Shown here: positions 12,201-22,918 of the stretch, piece by piece
Layout: every line of letters begins with the position of its first letter
Position numbering within the stretch: position 1 is the first letter of the stretch
Assembly (NCBI RefSeq): GCF_964204645.1
Contig: NC_134036.1
Span: 7,612,704 to 7,676,703, forward strand
DNA: 64,000 nt
Reading direction: 5' to 3'
Origin: Tubulanus polymorphus
Taxonomy: Eukaryota > Nemertea > Palaeonemertea > Tubulaniformes > Tubulanidae
Program-made: the position numbers and the translations under genes
The notes under the pieces: model-generated
Told to the model about the DNA's origin: nothing
The model's database searches: none
Seen by the model: only the letters and a program-made list of their open reading frames with translations

Positions 12201-15200
12201 CAACGATCACTGCCGGCACACTGACAAACGGACGGACAACCGACGTACTGCCTCCCTCCCTCCCTCAATGCTCTGGGTCGTAACGCTGATCAAGGCCCGG
12301 TCAGCACTTTGTCGTTTTTCGAACTACCACCGCCGGCACACTGACGAACGGACGGACGACCGACCTACTGCCTCCCTCCCTCCCTCCCTGACCGGTGCCG
12401 GGTCGTAACGCTGATCAAGGCCCGGTCAGCACTTAGTCGTTTTTCGAACAACCACCGCCGGCACACTGACGAACGAACGGACGACCGACCTACTGCCACC
12501 CTCCCTCCCTTCCTGACCGGTGCCGGGTCGTAACGCTGTTCATGGCCCGGTCAGCACTTAGTCGTTTTTCGAACAACAACCGCCGACACACTGACTAACG
12601 GGCGGACGACAGTCCTAGTGCCTCCCTCCCTCCCTCACTGCGCCGGGTCGTAACGCTGATCATGGACCGGTCAGCACTTAGTCGTTTTTCGAACAGCAAC
12701 CGCCGACACACTGACCAACGGGCGGACGACGGACCTACTGCCTCCCTCCCTCCCTCAATGCTCCGGGTCGTAACGCTGATCAAGGCCCGGTCAGCACTTA
12801 GTCGTTTTTCGAACAACCACCGCCGGCACACTGACGACCGGACGGACGACTGACCTACTGCCTCTCTCCCTCCCTCACTGCACCGGGTCGTAACGCTGAT
12901 CTAGGCCCGGTCAGCCTTAGTCGTTTTTTCGAACAACAACCGCCGGCACACTGACTAACGGGCGGACGACGGACCTACTGCCTCCCTCCCTCCCTCCCTC
13001 ACTGCTCCGGGTCGTAACGCTGATCAAGGCCCGGTCAGCACTTAGTCGTTTTTCGAACAACCACCGCCGGCACACTGACGAACGGATGGACGACCGATCT
13101 ACTGCCTCCCTCCCTCCCTCCCTCCCTCACTGCACCGGGTCGTAACGCTGATCAAGGCCCGGTCAGCACTTAGTCGTTTTTCGAACTACCACCGCCGGCA
13201 CACTGACGAACGGATGGACGACCGACCTACTGCCTCCCTCCCTCCCTCCCTGACCAGCGCCGGGATGTAACGCTGATCAAGGCCCGGTCAGCCCTTAGTC
13301 GTTTTTCGAACAACCACCGCCGGCACACTGACGAACGGACGGACGACCGACCTACTGCCTCCCTCCCTCCCTCACTGCACCGGGTCGTAACGCTGATCAT
13401 GGCCCGGTCAGCACTTAGTCTTTTTTCGAACTACCACCGCCGGCACACTGACGAACGGACGGACGACCGACCTACTGCCTCCCTCCCTCCCCTCCCTGAC
13501 CGGTGCCGGGTCGTAACGCTGATCAAGGCCCGGTCAGCACTTAGTCGTTTTTCGAACAACCACCGCCGGCACACTGACGAACGAACGGACGACCGACCTA
13601 CTGCCTCCCTCCCTCCCTCAATGCTCCGGGTCGTAACGCTGATCAAGGCCCGGTCAGCACTTAGTCGTTTTTCGAACAACCACCACCGGCACACTGGCGA
13701 ACGGACGGACGACCGACCTACTGCCTCCCTCCCTCCCTCACTGCACCGGGTCGTAACGCTGATCAAGGCCCGGTCAGCACTTAGTCGTTTTTCGAACAAC
13801 CACCACCGGCACACTGACGAACGGACGGACGACCGACCTACTGCCTCCCTCCCTCCCTCCCTGACCGGTGCCGGGTCGTAACGCTGATCAAGGCCCGGTC
13901 AGCACTTAGTCGTTTTTCGAACAACCACCGCCGGCACACTGACGAACGGATGGACGACCGACCTACTGCCTCCCTCCCTCCCTCCCTCACTGCACCGGGT
14001 CGTAACGCTGATCAAGACCCGGTCAGCACTTAGTCGTTTTTCGAACAACCACCGCCGGCACACTGACGAACGGACGGACGACCGACCTACTGCCTCCCTC
14101 CATCCCTCACTGCACCGGGTCGTAACGCTGATCAAGGCCCGGTCAGCACTTAGTCGTTTTTCGAACTACCACCGCCGGCACACTGACGAACGGATGGACG
14201 ACCGACCTACTGCCTCCCTCCCTCCCTCCCTCACTGCACCGGATCGTAACGCTGATCAAGGCCCGGTCAGCACTTAGTCGTTTTTCGAACAACCACCGCC
14301 GGCACACTGACGAACGGATGGACGACCGACCTACTGTCCCCCTCCCTCCCACACTGCTCCGGGTCGTAACGCTGATCAAGGCCCGGTCAGCACTTAGTCT
14401 TTTTTCGAACTACCACCGCCGGCACACTGACGAACGGACGGACGACCGACCTACTGCCTTCCTCCCTCCCTCCCTGACCGGTGCCGGGTCGTAACGCTGA
14501 TCAAGGCCCGGTCAGCACTTAGTCGTTTTTCGAACAACCACCGCCGGCACACTGACGAACGAACGGACGACCGACCTACTGCCACCCTCCCTCCCTTCCT
14601 GACCGGTGCCGGGTCGTAACGCTGTTCATGGCCCGGTCAGCACTTAGTCGTTTTTCGAACAACAACCGCCGACACACTGACTAACGGGCGGACGACTGTC
14701 CTAGTGCCTCCCTCCCTCCCTCACTGCACCGGGTCGTAACGCTGATCAAGGCCCGGTCAGCACTTAGTCGTTTTTCGAACAACCACCGCCGGCACACTGA
14801 CGAACGGATGGACGACCGACCTACTGCCTCCCTCCCTCCCTCACTGCACCGGGTCGTAACGCTGATCAAGGCCCGGTCAGCACTTAGTCGTTTTTCGAAC
14901 AACCATCACTGCCGGCACACTGATAAACGGACGGACGACCGACCTACTGCCTCCCTCCCTCCCTCCCTGACCGGTGCCGGGTCGTAACGCTGATCAAGGC
15001 CCGGTCAGCACTTAGTCGTTTTTCGAACAACCACCGCCGGCACACTGACGAACGAACGGACGACCGACCTACTGCCACCCTCCCTCCCTTCCTGACCGGT
15101 GCCGGGTCGTAACGCTGTTCATGGCCCGGTCAGCACTTAGTCGTTTTTCGAACAACAACCGCCGACACACTGACTAACGGGCGGACGACAGTCCTAGTGC

Positions 15201-15389
15201 CTCCCTCCCTCCCTCACTGCGCCGGGTCGTAACGCTGATCATGGACCGGTCAGCACTTAGTCGTTTTTCGAACAGCAACCGCCGACACACTGACCAACGG
15301 GCGGACGACGGACCTACTGCCTCCCTCCCTCCCTCAATGCGCCGGGTCGTAACGCTGATCAAGGCCCGGTCAGCACTTAGTCGTTTTTC

Positions 15390-15589
15390 NNNNNNNNNNN
15401 NNNNNNNNNNNNNNNNNNNNNNNNNNNNNNNNNNNNNNNNNNNNNNNNNNNNNNNNNNNNNNNNNNNNNNNNNNNNNNNNNNNNNNNNNNNNNNNNNNNN
15501 NNNNNNNNNNNNNNNNNNNNNNNNNNNNNNNNNNNNNNNNNNNNNNNNNNNNNNNNNNNNNNNNNNNNNNNNNNNNNNNNNNNNNNNNN
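15390..15589. other. Assembly gap, exactly 200 N
   Basis: A run of 200 N separates satellite on the left from AT-rich unique sequence on the right. A fixed round size, identical to the second gap in this window, indicates a scaffolding placeholder and not a measured distance. Confidence 0.98.
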
Positions 15590-16918
15590 AGGGTTATCAT
15601 TTACATTGAAATATCTATCACCTAATACACCTGAAACACCTCCTCTTATAGATTTTTCAAATAATAATTATTGATCTATATTTGTTAACAAATCCATTTT
15701 TATATCAGTAAATTTTAACCCACAGTCTCAAGTTAAACCTGGACTAGAATAAAAATGACATGGATCAATATCGAAATATTTTAGATTTACATCTCTAAAC
15801 CTTTCGAATATATCGGTTAATAATAATACATCTGATTTTAAATATAAATCATAAATAATTGCCCATGATTTTCTATTTTGAAATGATTCCAAATATTCAA
15901 TGTTCTATTATAGACTTCATCTTTAACATATTCATTTTTTAATTCAACATTTTATAATTAAATATCTTTTCACAATAATAACATTTATCTGCAAACTTTC
16001 TTCTTTATCTTCTTCTGTCATTATAATTTCTATATTCTTATTCAACTTTTCATTAAATCTTATTTCATATTCAATTAATAAGTCACAAAAATGATTGATA
16101 ACATTTTCATTTCTGTAATCATAATATTCACTTTCAATTAGTTCTGGATAATCAGATTTTATATATAACCCGAAAGCAGCAGCTGATTGATGAATCTTTT
16201 TAATAGTATTTGTTTTTGGTGGTTCATCTGAAAAATCATTTTCATTAGAATTTAATTTCTTTCTCTTATAATATATTTCTTTTCTATCTTGATCAGTTAG
16301 TTCTTTATTTAATGATTCAAATTCTCCATATATTACAAATGGTACTTTATTTTTGTAATCATATTTTTTGAATTCTAATGTTTTATCCTTTTCATTTGGT
16401 AAAACTAATTTACAATAATCATGATTTTCACATAATTGTTTATGATTTTATAATGAACTTTCATTACTGAATCTATGTAAACATTTTCTACAAAGATATA
16501 TTTTATGGTGATCATTATCTGATTTAAAAAATAAATCGATTTGTTTAATCCACATATAATGATTCTCATAATATAGTATATCTATAACATCATTTGAATC
16601 ATAATCTTTTGATAGATATAAAGGTTCTAATGTATAATGTTTTATGTTGTTACCTTTTGTATTTGGCAATTTGATTAAATTAAATACATTTATCTTTATA
16701 TCATTTATATCATCTCTTTCTATTTTTGGGATGTTTTTAATTATAACAGGATACTTATCCATCTTATAATTATTTTCAAATTGTTTATAATGAGTTAATC
16801 TAAAACTATGTTGTTTATAATCTTCAACTGGGTGTAAACAACTTATTATAGCCCATAGAAAACATTTATCATCTTCATTTTGTACATTTATAACAGCATT
16901 AGTTTTAAATGGTAGTTT
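15590..16918 (-). pseudogene. Polinton/adintovirus-type DNA polymerase B, middle part, broken
   Basis: Read on the minus strand this is the exonuclease and start-of-polymerase part of a protein-primed family B DNA polymerase of the Maverick/Polinton type. Visible in order are NKDNKCF-like NEDDKCFLWAI (~16830-16880), HYMWIK with a CRKC zinc-knuckle half (~16460-16560), an exonuclease I-like YGEFES (~16313-16336; the family usually has an Asp where the first Glu stands), a CYYC zinc knuckle (~15975), DLYLKSDVLLL with the FERFRDV stretch (~15780-15850), SPGL (~15735) and IRGGVSG (~15630). Breaks: stop codons at 16448-16450, at 15728-15730 (TGA where the family has Trp) and at 15668-15670, frameshifts near 15990 and 15865, and apparent loss of the segment between the zinc knuckle and the polymerase start. 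The catalytic palm would lie beyond 15590 and is lost in the gap. The assignment rests on remembered family motifs. Confidence 0.78.
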
Positions 16919-17427
16919 AATATAACTCGATATAACTCAATATCTGGTTCTTTATAATATGATACATTATTTTCATCAATTGGTTTCGATTTAGTTAACT
17001 TATTATATTTTGTGTTATAAACATGTAAAGTCATAAATATTATTTCATCAAATATTAAACCAGATCCTTCAAAATATTTCTCTTCTATTTTAGTTTTTAC
17101 TTCATAATAACATTTATCTAATTTATCATCTATATGTTGTTTAGATATAATATGTTGTGAATGAGAATTTATATTATATATTGGTTTATCTTCAGATTTT
17201 ACGAATTTAACTTTTGATGAAATACTTATTTTAGGATATTCAACATCAGTTATTATTTTTATTATTTCTTTCATATTTTCTAAATGTTTTTTATTTTCTT
17301 CTAATGTTTTTCCTTTATGAAATTTAAACTCAATAGCTGCTGGAACAATATCACTTTTAAATGCTTCGGTTATCTCTATATCTTTTTTATTATCTAATGA
17401 ATTAATATAATTTCTTACATCTTCCAT
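16888..17427 (-). pseudogene. N-terminal region of the Polinton-type polymerase B
   Basis: This is an open frame of 179 codons in very AT-rich, Lys/Ile/Asn-rich sequence. It holds AAIEFKFHKG, YEVKTKIEEKYFEGSG and a following aliphatic stretch. The F-x-EGSG segment followed by a short linker and the NEDDKCFLWAI motif is the usual order upstream of the exonuclease domain in Polinton polymerases. The frame is thrown off at its 3' end by a direct 10-bp duplication (tataactcga / tataactcaa at 16921-16940 on the plus strand), so the last residues, after ELYRVI, are out of frame. It is part of the same ancestral gene as the segment downstream. Confidence 0.65.
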
Positions 17428-17444
17428 GTATGGTCTTTTATTGT

Positions 17445-17783
17445 TTAATTTATTTTTATGCTTTTAATTGTCTTATGTTTCTTATCATTATCTTTATCAA
17501 AATAATCTTCACCTAAAATATCATTATTCTTATTTCTAATATGACTTTTAGATTTTAAATGTTCACTATAATATCTTTTATCACTGAATGATTGATTACA
17601 TGCATCACATTTGTATGTTTCTTTTTCATTCTTTAATTCATCTAATTTAGTTTCTAATATATCATCTTCATATTCTAATTTCAATTTATTCTCTAAATGT
17701 GTTTTAGTTTTATTGTGTCTTGCTTTTTGGGATTTATCTATATTGATATTACATGTTGGACAGTAGTACTTATTTGCTTCCAT
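17445..17783 (-). pseudogene. Two-finger C2H2 zinc-finger segment at the 5' end of the polymerase gene
   Basis: This frame of 112 codons starts at an ATG preceded by an A/T-only leader. It contains two U1-type C2H2 zinc fingers: C8-x2-C11 with H23 and H29 near the N-terminus, and C58-x2-C61 with H74 and H80 in the middle. An acidic linker lies between them and a Lys/Asp-rich tail follows. Short nucleic-acid-binding fingers of this kind are often fused to, or placed just before, Polinton-type polymerase. The next frame begins 17 bp downstream in a different phase. It may be a separate small protein or the original N-terminus cut off by a one-base indel; the sequence alone does not decide. It is the least damaged part of the element. 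Confidence 0.6.
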
Positions 17784-17986
17784 TTTAATAACAAATTTTT
17801 TTTTTAAATTGATTTTAGAAGTTCAATGATTTATATCATGTATTATTTCAATCACACTTTACTAACACTTTTAATGTTTAAAAATCTAACTCACACAAAT
17901 ATGAATATTGAAATAATGTTGTAAATATATACTTTTATATTGAATAATCTGTCAATTTAAATGTTATTCATGTATATGATTATTTT
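17784..17986. other. AT-rich leader between polymerase gene and palindrome
   Basis: These ~200 bp are strongly A+T-rich with no open frame. They lie immediately upstream of the minus-strand polymerase-type gene and so could hold its promoter. No motif stands out. Confidence 0.5.
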
Positions 17987-18382
17987 AAGAGTAATAGGGG
18001 TAATGGGCTTTCAGGTTAAAGGTTGAACGGTCGAGTTCATTAAAAACAAATATTAAAAGTAATCTAAAACTATAATATATTTTCATAACCGTGTGTATTT
18101 CAGTTGAATAATAGAATAATAATTATTATTAAAATATATTTGATTATATGAATTTGTGTATTGTAAATAAATCAATTGGTCGCGGAGCGACCAATTGATT
18201 TAATACAATATGCTTTTTAAATTTAAATTATTGATATCTTAGAATAAATATTTAGTTATAATATAAAATGCACACGGTTATGAAAATATATTATCGTTTT
18301 AAATTACTTTTAATGTTTTGTTTTTTAATGAGCTCGACCGTTCGACCTTTGGCTTGAAAGCCCATTACCTATATTACTTATA
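17987..18382. repeat. Imperfect 396-bp palindrome beside the polymerase gene
   Basis: The two arms (about 17987-18100 and 18266-18382) are inverted copies at about 85-90% identity. Matching stretches include taatgggctttca against tgaaagcccatta, ttcataaccgtgtg against cacacggttatgaa, and gaacggtcgag against ctcgaccgttc. The arms are symmetric about 18185, where a perfect 15-bp hairpin sits. The inner ~165 bp around the hairpin are diverged and AT-rich. Similarity stops outside 17987 and 18382, and base composition becomes ordinary soon after. It may be the terminal inverted structure of the Polinton-like element, a head-to-head junction, or an independent foldback element. Confidence 0.85.
18169..18201. 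repeat. Perfect 15-bp stem hairpin at the palindrome centre
   Basis: The left arm aaatcaattggtcgc (18169-18183) and right arm gcgaccaattgattt (18187-18201) are exact complements around the 3-nt loop gga. The stem tip is the only GC-rich patch in several hundred bases. Conservation of the tip while the inner arms have diverged suggests it was formed or maintained separately. Confidence 0.95.
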
Positions 18383-19645
18383 TGCTACCGTACATTGTCT
18401 GTACCAAGGCTTTGCAAGCCAAGAAGGGAACATTCTTTTTATATATCGAAATGTAAAGAATCAATGTATTTTGCGTGTGGACGTGATGTCCCCTCGGCAT
18501 CAAGAACGATGAATTTTGTATTATAAGAAAATATATATATATTTAATAATTCGTACTACATTCCAATCAAACTTCGAATCTTGCGTTTATTTGATTCGCC
18601 GGCACTGGAAGGAAGGACGAGGATTTCTGTTGTTTTCCTGCTGCATCTCACCCATTTAGTTTTACGTGAGGATCATCCCCCTATTGACCGTCGCTACCGA
18701 TAACACTTATGCATACGACTAGTTTGACAGATCTGGCATGAGTCGCAATTAGCTCCTGAGATGACGGGGGACAGCTATGTGCGAGAGGGCACTTGGAATG
18801 GGGGTAGCCATATCCGTCGAGTAATCAACACTGCGAGTTTCGTCCGAGGAAAGCCCCTAAAGCGGATTACTCCGAGGAGAGCGGGTTGGGGGGTCTGTAT
18901 TGGCCACACAGATTAAGGCTACGTTGAGTAGGGAGGCGACTGTTTGGAGGAGAGCGTACTGCTTAAGCGCCCTTTTTAGCGACATTTTTCAATAGAGGAA
19001 CAGATTCTACATATTTTATATCATTTACTTTCCTGGGGAAGACAAGAGTCTCCTTGCCGTATTCACTACCCGAGTGCGGTCGACCCAGGCGGACCCGTGT
19101 AGCGAGCGCCCTGGCACAGCAGAGTGACTACGACTACGCTACCTATGGACAACAGCAGTCACTACCTGAATTACTATTTTATATGTTTACACTACAACCG
19201 CTACAGTACGGTATGTTTTCTGTAAATAAAATACACAATTTTTGTTACTCTATATATGTATATTACTGTTTCTCTGCTGATTCTTTATTCATTGACAATC
19301 ACGTCATTTGATTATGATAAATAGGAAATGTAAATCTATAGAAAAGTTCATATACGACGGTTAAACACAGTAACGACACTGTGGTTCATTCAACAACCAT
19401 AAAAGCCCACTCGATCTAACCCATAACAGTGGGCTACCAATATATTATCACTGTATAGTCGTGAAACTTAAATTGACGATTGATATTCCTCGCAACGAAC
19501 GGAGCGGCGTGCAGCGTCTATTGATCACTTGAAAATCCACAGCCACTAATCAAAAACAGTTCAAAATCGGATCATTAAACTATTTTATTTACCCGCAGTT
19601 TTATTGAATCATTTCAGAAAAACATTTGACAATTGAGTTACAAAT
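18383..19645. other. Unassigned single-copy-like sequence
   Basis: Mixed-composition sequence with only short frames. A frame of 85 codons at 19054-19311 on the plus strand contains QQSDYDYATYGQQQ and an AATAAA at 19225-19230, but it has no family resemblance I recognise, and its hydrophobic tail looks like translated non-coding DNA. I looked for tRNA, 5S, spliceosomal RNA and hammerhead cores around 18700-19000 and found none that hold. Confidence 0.5.
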
Positions 19646-19880
19646 ATGAGTAAAGCATTTGATAAGGCTCAACATAAGCAATTACTGAACAGGCTATTAG
19701 GAAACAGTATCAATGATAGGTCGCCCAAATGGCACAGCAGTTATCTCTGAACGGAAACTTGTAACCGAAATCAACGGAACGTCTCATCTTGGAATGAGAC
19801 GGTCTAACTAGTGGAGTCACGCAAGGTAGTATCCTAAGTCGTCTTCTGTTTAATGTCCTGACAAATGACATATACAGTAA
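19646..19880 (+). pseudogene. Decayed non-LTR reverse transcriptase fragment
   Basis: In three different frames this stretch shows pieces of a LINE reverse transcriptase in the right order. MSKAFDKAQHKQLL corresponds to the motif A region, ERKLVTEINGTS to the short segment that follows, and SGVTQGSILSRLLF then NVLTNDIY to motif B (normally G-V-P-Q-G-S-x-L-G-P). The YADD box is missing because the fragment stops just before it, next to the 31-bp minisatellite. At least two frameshifts and several stops are present. It is much older than the LINE at 28863-30412 and from a different lineage. Confidence 0.72.
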
Positions 19881-19935
19881 TCCAAAATATACCAGACCGA
19901 GTAAATTTCCAAAACAACCTTAACACTTAATGTTC

Positions 19936-20212
19936 CCACAAAACCCCGGGCGACAAAACCAAAATTATGAATTGTCACGGGCGACAAAACAAAATAATGA
20001 ATTGTCGCGGGCGATGAAACCAAAATAATGAATTGTCGCGGGCGATAAAACCACAATTATGAATTGTCGCGGGCGTTAAAACCAAAATATTGAATTGTTG
20101 CGGGCGATAAAACCAAAATAATGAATTGTCGCGGACGACAAAAACAAACTATTGAATTGTTGCTTGCGACAAAACCAAAATAATGAATTGTCGCGGGCGA
20201 CAAAACCAAACT
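19936..20212. repeat. 31-bp minisatellite, array 1
   Basis: About nine copies of a 31-bp unit (gaattgtcgcgggcga then taaaaccaaaataat). The core gtcgcgggcgac is a short hairpin (gtcg/cgac). Copies differ by one to four bases. The array is in the same orientation as the one at 23733-24445, and the two bracket the 155-bp repeat complex. Because 31 is not a multiple of three, frames cycle every three units and produce false ORFs. Confidence 0.95.
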
Positions 20213-20269
20213 AGGGGTCCAGGGACACCATGCTCACTTGGGCAGTGGTTTCAAATGCTCAACAATCTA

Positions 20270-20543
20270 ACAATTTCAATACATAACGCCCTCTAGTGAC
20301 CATATACAAAAACCAATGACCTTGAAACCCACCACAATCATAGAACATGTGAGCAGCTATGATTTTGTAATTGATTGTGATAACAAAATATGCCTCGTTA
20401 CCAATTTAATATGGATATACTAAGTTATTCTACTATTCAACGCCCCCTGGTGACCATATGCAAAACCCAATGACCTTAAAACTCACCACAATCGTAGTAC
20501 ATGTCATGAAATACAACTTTGCAATTGATCATAGTAAAAAATA
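20270..20543. repeat. 155-bp tandem repeat, left part
   Basis: Units begin at about 20283 and 20438, 155 bp apart. Shared words are cgccccctggtgacc, ccaatgacctt, actcaccacaatc, acaactttgcaattgatc and atgcctaggtaccaat. The second unit is cut at 20543 by the TIR element and resumes at 22928. Each unit carries a CTCF-like core such as cgccccctggtgac. Confidence 0.9.
20535..20543. repeat. 9-bp target-site duplication, left copy
   Basis: The sequence taaaaaata directly precedes the left end of the TIR element and is identical to 22919-22927 directly after the right end. Confidence 0.93.
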
Positions 20544-20777
20544 CGGTTCCTGAACTTCGCTGAAAAAGCTGAATCACTGAAACGCTGAAACGCTGAAATA
20601 AAAACGCTGAAATTTCAGGGAATTTCCGAAAAACGCCGAAATTTCAGGGAATTCCCAAAAAACGCTGAAATCGTGCTAGGTACCTACAATACACGTTTTG
20701 AAATATTTTCCGGGCCGGTGTCCGCTGCCGAGTCCTGAACCGTGTTTTAGTCTCTACCTTCGGTTACAGAGACATGC
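20544..20777 (+). repeat. Left terminal inverted repeat
   Basis: This 234-bp repeat ends in ggttacagagacatgc. It includes about 2.5 copies of a ~29-bp tandem unit (aacgctgaaatttcaggga then atttccgaaa) and further aacgctga steps. It differs from the right copy at about a dozen positions, so the insertion is fairly recent. Confidence 0.93.
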
Positions 20778-22684
20778 ATGGACAGTATGTGTGGAGTATA
20801 CTTCTAGAGGGCCACTTGTTGGACAAATTAATTCGCTTGAAATCCGGATTTTTAATGCATACAGGCAGCATAATGAGGAAAACCCATTCACAAACCGTGC
20901 AAGCCAACTTAAACACTATGCTCAATATTCCCTGCAAGACGCAAAATATCTTATTTGAACGTTCATGTATAAAACATGCAGCAACTTTTCTTTTGTCAAC
21001 ACGTTGATGGGCGACGGACTATGTCACTATGGTATTCTCTGAAGGAGGTAAATTAAATTTGACAGCTAGTTATATAAATGATGCAGCTTTTGGACAAAAG
21101 GGATCTAACTAAATTTCTTTTTAATTCACTGTGGAATGGAATGGAATGGATTGACGCCAATGGCATGCAGTAGGCCCCTACGTATGGGTCATACTGATTA
21201 GCGTCAACCAATTAATCTAAATCGGGCTAACCATTCAACAAATGTGAATAATTTATTTGCTGTGGCGTGATAATAATTAGTTTTTTTGAAGAAATGACAT
21301 ACCAACTGTTAGAAAAATGTACCGATTCTTATTTTTAGACTACTACTGAATCTATAAAAGGAGGAGTCATAGACAAAGTTGATTTGCTTAGCTGGTGACA
21401 CTTCTTGTCAAGTACATCATCTCAAGTACTGGGTGTTTTGTAAGTTTAATTTCAGTATTTATTTACTAAGTGCTGTTCTCTCGGACCTCAGTGCTTTCAA
21501 ACTAGGCCCACCCCATAGGCTATATAGTCCAGGGTGCATTAGCCACTATTCTTTTATATCCGACTAAAATGCACCTTTTTCTATTTTTAGATTCAGGCTT
21601 AGAATGTGCAAATTTTTTGAGATACTGAGAAATCAGATGGCACCAGTAAACTTCAACTGCGAAATTTGCAGCAGGATAGCTGAACGACACAATTTTTAAA
21701 AATAAAATGGCTATTCGAATGCTATTTCAATAATAACTTGATTCAACCTGAGAGAAATAAGTCAATTGCGGATGTTCAGTACACCCACTTTTCTTCCCTG
21801 TTTCCTGGTACCAAATTTTTAGTCTTAAGCTAAGCGATATTCTAAGGTATACTAGTGGATTTCATTAGAATATGAAGCAATGGAACCAGAATTCTAGCCA
21901 GAGTTAAGCGAACTATTGATTCTGATATAATGTAAGAACTGATTTCCTTTGTATACTCTTGCAGAATGTGTTGTTTTATTTCAAGCTGTTAAATAATATA
22001 GTTAGACAAATGTCCAATTATTGGATCTTTCTTGTTGACTCGTTTAATTTTGTGAGTTAAGAGTTCCAGTCAATCCACAATGTGCAGTGCCTAGCCTTCA
22101 TCTACACTAAAGCCAAGCCTGTGTATGGGAAAAAAATATCGTTCGACTCCTATAGGCCAGACACATCAAAGCATGCAATACATTGCAGATAGTAGTCTCC
22201 GACAAGTCGAAAGAGAAAGTGAACCAGGTTTTACCCCGTACCCTACCCGGGAACAAAGACACTTAAAGATTCCTTCCTCCTTGTAGAAATTGTAGAAATA
22301 TGGCACCCAATTGTAGCAATGCTAAGTACAGTATACTATGACGGTTGAACCTTTCTTAACGAATTTCAATGACACCGAAAATAGAATCAAAGTAATCATT
22401 AGTTCCATGCTAGCACTTAATTTGGGTTATCAGGTTCAGCCTAACTGTACTTTCATTCAGCTACTACTTGTATGAGACTTGGCAATGATAAGTTGCAAGA
22501 AATCACCAAACATAAGAAAAAATATTGTGAATTAATATTACTGTGATTAAGAATTTATTCAAATGAAGTGATAACTTCATTGTTAGATCGTACCGGTATA
22601 TGCACATAAAACTATGGCAAAAAACACATCTAACAATCCACGCAATCCGCAATCGATCAAGTCGATCATGACGACGACCTTAAG
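20778..22684. other. Interior of the TIR element, non-coding
   Basis: No transposase, nuclease or other domain can be read on either strand. Small frames at 20774-21007 and 21379-21567 lack recognisable motifs. A short (ggaat)3 run lies near 21133. This is likely filler or captured host DNA. Confidence 0.7.
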
Positions 22685-22918
22685 GCATGTCTCTGTAACC
22701 GAAGGTAGAGCATAAAACACGGTTCAGGACTCGTCAGCGGACACCGGCCCGGAAAAAATTTCAAAACGTGTATTGTCGGTACCTAGCACGATTTCAGCGT
22801 TTTTCGGGAATTCCCTGAAATTTCGGCGTTTTTCGGAAATTCCCTGAAATTTCAGCGTTTTTATTTCAGCGTTTCAGCTTTTCAGTGTTTCAGCTTTTTC
22901 AGCGAAGTTCAGGAACCG
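22685..22918 (-). repeat. Right terminal inverted repeat
   Basis: The inverted partner of 20544-20777, running from gcatgtctctgtaaccg to gttcaggaaccg. The internal ~29-bp steps are present in the same number as on the left. Confidence 0.93.

Larger units (their letters stand above)
1..15389. repeat. 120-bp satellite array, left block
   Basis: This is a tandem array of a roughly 120-bp monomer. Each unit holds the conserved string acttagtcgtttttcgaac, a block with cggcacactgacgaac, a pyrimidine box (CCCT)3-4, and gggtcgtaacgctgatcaag. Between 300 and 960 the phase repeats exactly every 120 bp; other units are 124 or 128 bp because extra CCCT steps are inserted. Several monomer variants alternate: one with caccgccggcacactgacg, one with gttcatggcc and cttcctgaccggtg, one with ccgacacactgactaacggg, one with catcactgccgg, and one with ccaacactgacggcag. 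Reading frames on both strands are by-products of the 120-bp period. The array runs off the left window edge and into the N gap. I do not recognise the family. Confidence 0.97.
20544..22918. mobile_element. Non-autonomous TIR transposon, MULE/Rehavkus-like
   Basis: A 2375-bp element bounded by near-identical 234-bp terminal inverted repeats (20544-20777 and 22685-22918) that begin cggttcctgaacttcgctg. It is flanked by an exact 9-bp duplication (taaaaaata), and the insertion splits one unit of the 155-bp tandem repeat, so the empty site can be read from neighbouring units. The 1.9-kb interior holds only frames under about 90 codons, none resembling a transposase, so it must have moved with a partner enzyme. 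A 9-bp duplication with long TIRs that contain internal tandem repeats is typical of the MuDR superfamily, especially Rehavkus; hAT-type elements make 8 bp. The superfamily is inferred; the boundaries are seen directly. Confidence 0.9.

Noticed and set aside
1-15389. CRISPR array
   Set aside because: The units are contiguous tandem monomers without unique spacers, in animal DNA.
18700-19000. Hammerhead ribozyme or small RNA gene
   Set aside because: A ggacgaaac word occurs on the minus strand, but the CTGATGA core is absent, and no tRNA, 5S or snRNA signature is found.
20698-21007. Two overlapping frames inside the TIR element
   Set aside because: They begin in the non-coding TIR, overlap each other, and carry no transposase motif.
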